Positions 59,560 through 64,000 of a DNA stretch of 64,000 nt are shown here, piece by piece. A program made the position numbers and the translations under genes. The stretch's first letter is position 1. Each line of letters opens with the position of its first letter. Under the pieces are notes generated by a model. That model was not told the DNA's origin, searched no databases, and worked only from the letters and a program-made list of their open reading frames with translations. The stretch is from Peptoclostridium sp965368085 (GTDB lineage Bacteria > Bacillota > Clostridia > Peptostreptococcales > Peptostreptococcaceae): the NCBI GenBank assembly GCA_965368085.1, contig CBDULP010000002.1:1-64000 (forward strand). Direction: 5' to 3'.

Positions 59560-60459
59560 TCAGATATTTACGAAATCAAGAACGTGTTCTTTGAATTTTT
59601 CTTCAAGGGGAGCGAGTGTTCTCTTTTTAGGGTAGGCGAAATAAAAGCTTCTGTTTAGCTTTAACTCTTTTATCTTATATACGTTTAGGAGGCTGAAGTT
59701 CTCCTCGTCTTCCACGGCTGACTTTGATATTATGGATATTCCCATGCCTTTTCTGACCATTTGTTTTATGGATTCGGTATTTTCGACATGTGCTATTATA
59801 TTGAATGAATCCATAGATAGCTTGTGCTTTTCAAGTTCTCTTACGAAAAGGTCTCTTGTTCCAGAGCCGGTCTCTCTCATTATAAGAGGTTGACCCTTGA
59901 AGTCATGAAGGTCTATGTAGCCACCTTCGCTTTTGACATCCATACTTGATGGAGCTATTAGAACAAGTTCGTCTGAAGAAATATTGACATACTCTATTTG
60001 GGAGTTGCGTATTTTTGCACCGACAAAACCGAAATTTGACTTTTGGTTGAGTATCTCATCTATAACATCAGTTGAGTCGAAATGCTTTAGAGCATATTTT
60101 ACATGGGGGAATTTTTTACTGAATGACTTTATAAGTTCTGGAACCACATATTCTTCGGGTATTGTACTGGAGGCTATTTCTATAAGGCCTTCGATTTTAC
60201 CCTTGTATTCTCCCAGTGTGAAAAGGGTGTTTTTCTTTGTGTTTATCATATCGAGTGCAAAATCGTAAAGGATGTCTCCGGCTTTTGTAAGCGATATGGT
60301 CCTGTTTGATCTGTTGATCAGTATTGTTCCGAGTTCCTTTTCAAGATTTTGGATGTGGTTGGTTATTGTAGGCTGGGTCAGGAAAAGTTCTTTTGCAGCT
60401 TTGGAGAAGCTCTTGTGCTTGGCGATTGATATGAAGCTTTCGAGTTGTTTGAAATCCAA
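59560..60459 (-). CDS. LysR family regulator, selenium-metabolism-associated type
   Basis: The 299-aa regulator has an N-terminal winged helix-turn-helix (FKQLESFISIAKHKSFSKAA, then LFLTQPTITNHIQNLEKELG) and a periplasmic-binding-like effector domain (about 90-295). The sequence pattern GKIEGLIEIASSTIPEEY, IMRETGSGTRDLF and KGMGISIISKSAVEDEE, with a C-terminal FYFAYPKKRTLAPLEEKF, resembles the LysR subgroup named for association with selenium metabolism, related to CysL. Start TTG 60459 follows AAGGG. It is divergent from the AlbA_2/HATPase gene and may control it. The subgroup call is moderate. Confidence 0.82.
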   Translation of the reverse strand: MDFKQLESFISIAKHKSFSKAAKELFLTQPTITNHIQNLEKELGTILINRSNRTISLTKAGDILYDFALDMINTKKNTLFTLGEYKGKIEGLIEIASSTIPEEYVVPELIKSFSKKFPHVKYALKHFDSTDVIDEILNQKSNFGFVGAKIRNSQIEYVNISSDELVLIAPSSMDVKSEGGYIDLHDFKGQPLIMRETGSGTRDLFVRELEKHKLSMDSFNIIAHVENTESIKQMVRKGMGISIISKSAVEDEENFSLLNVYKIKELKLNRSFYFAYPKKRTLAPLEEKFKEHVLDFVNI

Positions 60460-60571
60460 TTGAATCCCTTCTTCCATGATAGAATTTATCCGCAATAATC
60501 AAAATATTATTGAATATTTTAATCTGGGACATATAGATTATATCAAATAAAGTTTATTAATAGAATGTTTT

Positions 60572-60599
60572 TTGTCGAAGTATTGCTTTATAATATAAT
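60572..60599 (+). promoter_or_regulatory. Promoter of AlbA_2/HATPase gene
   Basis: TTGTCG at 60572 and TATAAT at 60594 with a 16-bp spacer, in the divergent region shared with the LysR gene. A second TATAAT reading the opposite way (60542-60537) may serve the LysR gene. Confidence 0.6.
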
Positions 60600-60629
60600 T
60601 ATAAAAAATATAAGTAGGGGTGCATTGAT

Positions 60630-61781
60630 ATGGAGCTGAACAAATTGCAAATGCTTATAAAAAAATCTGAAGGTGCAAAACTCGATTTTAAAAGAGATAT
60701 GGAACTTTTGACCAGCAGCCAAAAAAAGGAATTCGCGAAGGATGTTGCGGCGATTGCAAATACGCCTGGAGGAAGAGGGTATATAATATTTGGGATAGAG
60801 GACAAGAACAAGAATGTTGTGGGAGTGGAATACGACAAATATATGGAAGAAAAAATACAGCAGATAATAGCACAAAGGATAGACCCCCCCGTGGCTGTAA
60901 GGATGGAATACGTCAAATACAGAAGGAAAAGCATAGGGGTGCTTACAATATTCAAGAGCATTCAAAAGCCCCATCAGATAAGGCAAAATGGAGCTTTTTA
61001 TATAAGAAGGGGATCTACAACCGATGTGGCAAGGAGGATAGAGGTTGCTTCAATGTTTCAAAGAAGCGGAATATTGAGCATAGAAATGACTCCGATATAT
61101 GAGGCGACGGCAGACGATATAGACGAAAGGCTTGTATATGAATACTGCAGGAAGATAAATCTCGACGAGGCCGTATCGCATGAACTGTATGAAATGCTCG
61201 GCATATGCGTATCCACGGGAGGCGGGCATATGCATCCAACTCTTGGAGGGCTGATGGTGTTTGGCAGGCATCCTCAAAAATATATAGTGGGATCTTCTGT
61301 AAGGGTTGTAAGCAATATAGAAAGTAAAATAGTAAGGGTTTTCCACGGAAACATACTTGGAATGCTGGATGAGTCGGAAAAATATATAGACGAACTCATA
61401 GGGGGGCTAGGATATCCTGTTGCCGCGGTTTTTGAGGCGCTTAGAAACAGTCTTGTCCACAGGGACTATTTTGACATAAACAGGGAGACCGTGGTGTATA
61501 TAGATGGCGACAGGGTTGAAGTGAGTAACCCGGGGACAATACTTAACGGAGACAGCCTAAAAGAAATTGCAAAGGAGAGCAATCCTCCAAGGAGAAACAG
61601 CTGGATATACGAAAGACTTATAATACTCGACGAGCAGAAAAGGTTTTTGGAAAGCGGCATGGGTCTTAAGAGGATGGAAAAATGCTTTGATGAGCCGTGC
61701 CGGGTTAAGTTTTTGAATATATTCAGAAGAAACATGTTCAAAGTTGTATTCCCTGGAATATCAAATAGACTTAAATGCTAG
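60630..61781 (+). CDS. AlbA_2 (Schlafen-type) and HATPase_c_4 protein
   Basis: The 383-aa protein has an N-terminal AlbA_2/Schlafen-like domain (SEGAKLDFKRDMEL; DVAAIANTPGGRGYIIFGIED; FYIRRGSTTDVARRIE) and a C-terminal GHKL-type ATP-binding region (VAAVFEALRNSLVHRDYFD; DRVEVSNPGTI; SGMGLKRMEKCF). Proteins with this plan are putative transcription regulators or DNA-binding proteins; some belong to defence islands, but no other defence gene is here. It starts with ATG, with only a moderate AGGGGTG site, divergent from the LysR gene. Confidence 0.82.
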   Translation: MELNKLQMLIKKSEGAKLDFKRDMELLTSSQKKEFAKDVAAIANTPGGRGYIIFGIEDKNKNVVGVEYDKYMEEKIQQIIAQRIDPPVAVRMEYVKYRRKSIGVLTIFKSIQKPHQIRQNGAFYIRRGSTTDVARRIEVASMFQRSGILSIEMTPIYEATADDIDERLVYEYCRKINLDEAVSHELYEMLGICVSTGGGHMHPTLGGLMVFGRHPQKYIVGSSVRVVSNIESKIVRVFHGNILGMLDESEKYIDELIGGLGYPVAAVFEALRNSLVHRDYFDINRETVVYIDGDRVEVSNPGTILNGDSLKEIAKESNPPRRNSWIYERLIILDEQKRFLESGMGLKRMEKCFDEPCRVKFLNIFRRNMFKVVFPGISNRLKC

Positions 61782-61782
61782 C

Positions 61783-61812
61783 TTGACTGGAATGTCATAT
61801 ACATGGTAACAT
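61783..61812 (+). promoter_or_regulatory. Candidate promoter of der-gpsA
   Basis: TTGACT at 61783 and TAACAT at 61807 with an 18-bp spacer. The leader contains an imperfect AACTGC/GCAGTT hairpin (about 61825-61862). Confidence 0.5.
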
Positions 61813-61931
61813 AATTTGATGGAAACTGCCCATATGCCGAGTGCAAACTGCGGCAGCAGTTATTCGATTGAAAATGAAAAGAATGAAGCAAAGTTATATA
61901 AAGATTAGTTATCGGAAAGAGGTGCGCTTAT

Positions 61932-63254
61932 ATGAGCAGAGCGTTAGTTGCAATAGTAGGAAGACCTAATGTTGGAAAGTCGACACTTTTCAACAAAATA
62001 GCAGGAAAAAAACTGGCGATAGTGGAGGATAGCCCTGGCGTTACAAGAGACAGGAATTATACCCGCGCGGAGTGGCTTAACCACAATTTCACTCTTATAG
62101 ATACCGGAGGGATAGAGCCAGACAGTGATGAGCTTATACCTTCACTTATAAAGAAGCAGGCTGAGGTGGCCATAGACATGGCTCATGTAATACTTTTTGT
62201 TGTGGATGCAAAGGCAGGTCTTACGTCTACAGACAGAGAGGTTGCCAATTTGCTTAGAAGGAGCAAAAAGCCTGTGGTACTTGTGCTTAACAAGGTTGAC
62301 AACAACAAGATGTCAGAGCACTATTACGATTTTTATGAACTTGGATTTGGTGACCCTGTTGAGATTTCAGCTTCCATAGGTCTTGGAATAGGGGACCTTC
62401 TTGACGAAGTCATAGCAAACTTCCCGGAAGGTGTGGACACAGAGTATGAAGATGACGTGATAAGGGTTGCGATAGCTGGAAAGCCTAATGCCGGAAAATC
62501 TTCAATACTTAATTCCATATTGGGAGAGGAAAGAGTTATAGTGAGTCCTATAGCAGGAACCACGAGAGACTCGATAGACACTTATTTTGAGCACGGAGAT
62601 GACAAATTTATTCTTATAGATACTGCAGGAATAAGGAAAAAGAAAAAAGTTGAAGCGGGCGTTGAAAAATACAGTGTGTTAAGGACCGTGGCTGCAATAG
62701 ACAGGTCAGACGTCGTACTAATAGTTATAGATGCGACTGAAGGAGTCACAGAGCAGGATACAAAAGTGGCTGGAATAGCGCATGAAGAGGGAAGGGCCTG
62801 CATAATAGTCATAAATAAATGGGATCTTGTGGAAAAAGAAACAAATACAATGAGGGACTATACCAGGGAAGTAAGAGACAGGTTGGGATTCCTTTCATAT
62901 GCGCCCGTAATGTTTGTTTCGGCGATTACTAAGCAAAGACTTGACAAAATGATAGAAAAGATAAAATTCGTATCAAATCAGCATTCAATGAGGGTTCAAA
63001 CCGGAGTTCTAAACGAGGTCATAGCAGAGGCCATGATGCTTAATCAGCCACCATCGGACAAGGGTAAAAGGCTTAAAATATACTATGTGTCCCAGACCAA
63101 CATAAAGCCTCCGGGATTCACGGTTTTTGTGAACAACAAGGAACTTATGCATTTTTCATATCAAAGGTATCTTGAAAATAAGATAAGGGAAAACTTCGGT
63201 TTTGAAGGAACCCCTATAAGATTTTACTGCAGGGAGAAACAAAGCAGATATTAA
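61932..63254 (+). CDS. der: Ribosome biogenesis GTPase Der (EngA)
   Basis: The 440-aa protein carries two tandem G domains and acts in 50S ribosome assembly. First domain: GRPNVGKSTLFN, DTGGIE, NKVD. Second: GKPNAGKSSILN, DTAGIRKK, NKWD. A C-terminal KH-like domain (about 350-440) ends FEGTPIRFYCREKQ. Length and order are standard. It is followed 20 bp later by gpsA, a common pairing in Firmicutes. Confidence 0.97.
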   Translation: MSRALVAIVGRPNVGKSTLFNKIAGKKLAIVEDSPGVTRDRNYTRAEWLNHNFTLIDTGGIEPDSDELIPSLIKKQAEVAIDMAHVILFVVDAKAGLTSTDREVANLLRRSKKPVVLVLNKVDNNKMSEHYYDFYELGFGDPVEISASIGLGIGDLLDEVIANFPEGVDTEYEDDVIRVAIAGKPNAGKSSILNSILGEERVIVSPIAGTTRDSIDTYFEHGDDKFILIDTAGIRKKKKVEAGVEKYSVLRTVAAIDRSDVVLIVIDATEGVTEQDTKVAGIAHEEGRACIIVINKWDLVEKETNTMRDYTREVRDRLGFLSYAPVMFVSAITKQRLDKMIEKIKFVSNQHSMRVQTGVLNEVIAEAMMLNQPPSDKGKRLKIYYVSQTNIKPPGFTVFVNNKELMHFSYQRYLENKIRENFGFEGTPIRFYCREKQSRY

Positions 63255-63274
63255 CTATAAAGAGGGTGTATTTT

Positions 63275-64000
63275 ATGGATAAGATATGCATACTTGGAGC
63301 GGGCAGCTGGGGAAGTGCTCTTGGAGTGCTCCTTGCAAAAAAAGGATATGAGATTGAAATGTGGACTAATGAAGAGTCCCAGTGCGAGGCGGTAAACAGG
63401 TCAAGAGAGAATATAGATTTTCTTCCGGGAGTTGTTATTCCTCAAAACATGAATCTCAGCATAGACATACAGGACTCGATAAAAGGCGCGAAGGCGATAG
63501 TGATGGCAGTGCCTTCTCAGGCTGTAAGAGAAGTCATAAAGCTGGCGAAGCCTTATTTATCAAAGGATCAGATAATAGTGAACGTATCGAAGGGGCTCGA
63601 AAGGGGAAGCAACCTGAGGATATCTGAGGTTGTAGCTCAAGAGCTTGAAGAAAACAGCTTTGCAGTGCTTTCGGGACCCTCTCATGCGGAAGAGGTTGCA
63701 AAGGATGTGCCCACTACTGTTGTTGTCGCATCAAAGGACATGGATGTTGCGGAAGCGGTTCAAGACATATTCATATCACCGAAGTTCAGAGTGTATACAA
63801 ATACAGACCTTGTAGGAGTAGAGCTTGGAGGCTCGCTTAAAAACATAATAGCATTTGCAGCAGGAGTTTCCGACGGGCTTGGATACGGCGACAATACAAA
63901 GGCCGCTCTTATGACAAGAGGGCTTACGGAGATAGTGAGACTTGGTGTTGCAATGGGTGCGAATGCCAAGACTTTCTCGGGGCTTTCTGGAGTAGGAGAT
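63275..64000 (+). CDS. gpsA: Glycerol-3-phosphate dehydrogenase [NAD(P)+], partial at window end
   Basis: The frame is open from ATG 63275 to the end of the window (242 codons; the full protein is normally about 335). It reduces dihydroxyacetone phosphate to sn-glycerol 3-phosphate for phospholipid synthesis. Seen: N-terminal nucleotide loop ICILGAGSWGSALG, NVSKGLE, the SGPSHAEEVAK block, and GGSLKNIIAFAAGVSDGLGYGDN with the catalytic Lys. RBS AGAGGGTG. Downstream of der. Confidence 0.93.
   Translation, partial: MDKICILGAGSWGSALGVLLAKKGYEIEMWTNEESQCEAVNRSRENIDFLPGVVIPQNMNLSIDIQDSIKGAKAIVMAVPSQAVREVIKLAKPYLSKDQIIVNVSKGLERGSNLRISEVVAQELEENSFAVLSGPSHAEEVAKDVPTTVVVASKDMDVAEAVQDIFISPKFRVYTNTDLVGVELGGSLKNIIAFAAGVSDGLGYGDNTKAALMTRGLTEIVRLGVAMGANAKTFSGLSGVGD

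Noticed and set aside
60630..61781. Defence system based on the AlbA_2/HATPase protein
   Set aside because: No nuclease, methylase, toxin or other defence gene is adjacent; a single regulator-like gene is the simpler reading.
1..64000. CRISPR array, tRNA, rRNA, prophage or IS transposase
   Set aside because: No regularly spaced repeats, tRNA cloverleaf with CCA-type ends, rRNA signatures, phage genes or transposase motifs were found by reading both strands.

Overview
The window reads as chromosomal DNA of a low-to-moderate-GC anaerobic Firmicute of the Clostridia. Evidence: strong AGGAGG-type ribosome sites, many TTG/GTG starts, Firmicute-type RNase P RNA, S-box and T-box leaders, a double-cubane protein with its activator, TelA/YceG genes and a trpP-type transporter. 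A probable selenoprotein, an Se/S-carrier-like protein and a LysR regulator resembling the selenium-metabolism subgroup point towards amino-acid-fermenting Peptostreptococcales such as Peptoclostridium or Acetoanaerobium. The genus is inference. No prophage, IS transposase, CRISPR array, rRNA or tRNA was seen.

Layout. 0-2.8 kb: two tiny unknown genes, recU, a universal stress protein and an isochorismatase-fold hydrolase. 2.9-5.4 kb (minus strand): double-cubane cluster protein, Se/S-carrier-like DUF3343 protein and ATP-dependent activator. 5.7-6.2 kb: rnpB. 6.3-9.3 kb: a DUF5714 gene with an in-frame UGA and a SECIS-like hairpin, a secreted phosphodiester-glycosidase-fold protein, a DUF1653 protein and an exported ferritin-like DUF2202 protein. 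9.6-14.6 kb: secreted unknown, amino-acid permease, TM1266-like regulator, Usp-like protein, dihydrolipoyl dehydrogenase. 14.8-18.9 kb: archease-RtcB-RecX, a DUF3048 lipoprotein and LapA. 19.2-20.8 kb: NSS transporter with its 35-residue small subunit. 21.2-28.2 kb: threonine/methionine block (thrC; S-box-metY-metA; lysC; hom). 28.4-35.6 kb: a 1636-residue multidomain protein followed by a lactate/malate-dehydrogenase-like and a flavin-reductase-like protein. 35.8-40 kb: YnjBCD-type ABC importer. 40-42.8 kb: CDP-alcohol phosphatidyltransferase, T-box-trpP, and a flavodoxin/DUF3793 operon with a Fur-box-like site. 43-50.7 kb: nine-gene type IV pilus/type II-secretion-like operon. 50.8-53.1 kb: aroK, efp and two small genes. 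53.2-56.8 kb: TelA and a three-module YceG protein. 57-64 kb: YhaM-like nuclease, M18 aminopeptidase, LysR regulator, AlbA_2/HATPase protein, der, and gpsA running off the end.

How the genes work together. Aspartate-family synthesis is the clearest pathway: LysC and Hom lead to homoserine, ThrC makes threonine, and MetA/MetY make homocysteine under SAM control, with an NSS/MetS-type importer next door. Selenium-linked functions recur at three separate loci. The pilus-like operon carries a full set of one major and four minor pseudopilins. A short intergenic repeat with terminal inverted repeats occurs in at least three places and interrupts one ABC-importer operon.

Best candidates for something new are the UGA-containing DUF5714 gene (6347-7126) and the giant fusion operon (28382-35645). 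All calls come from reading the sequence; no database search was run.
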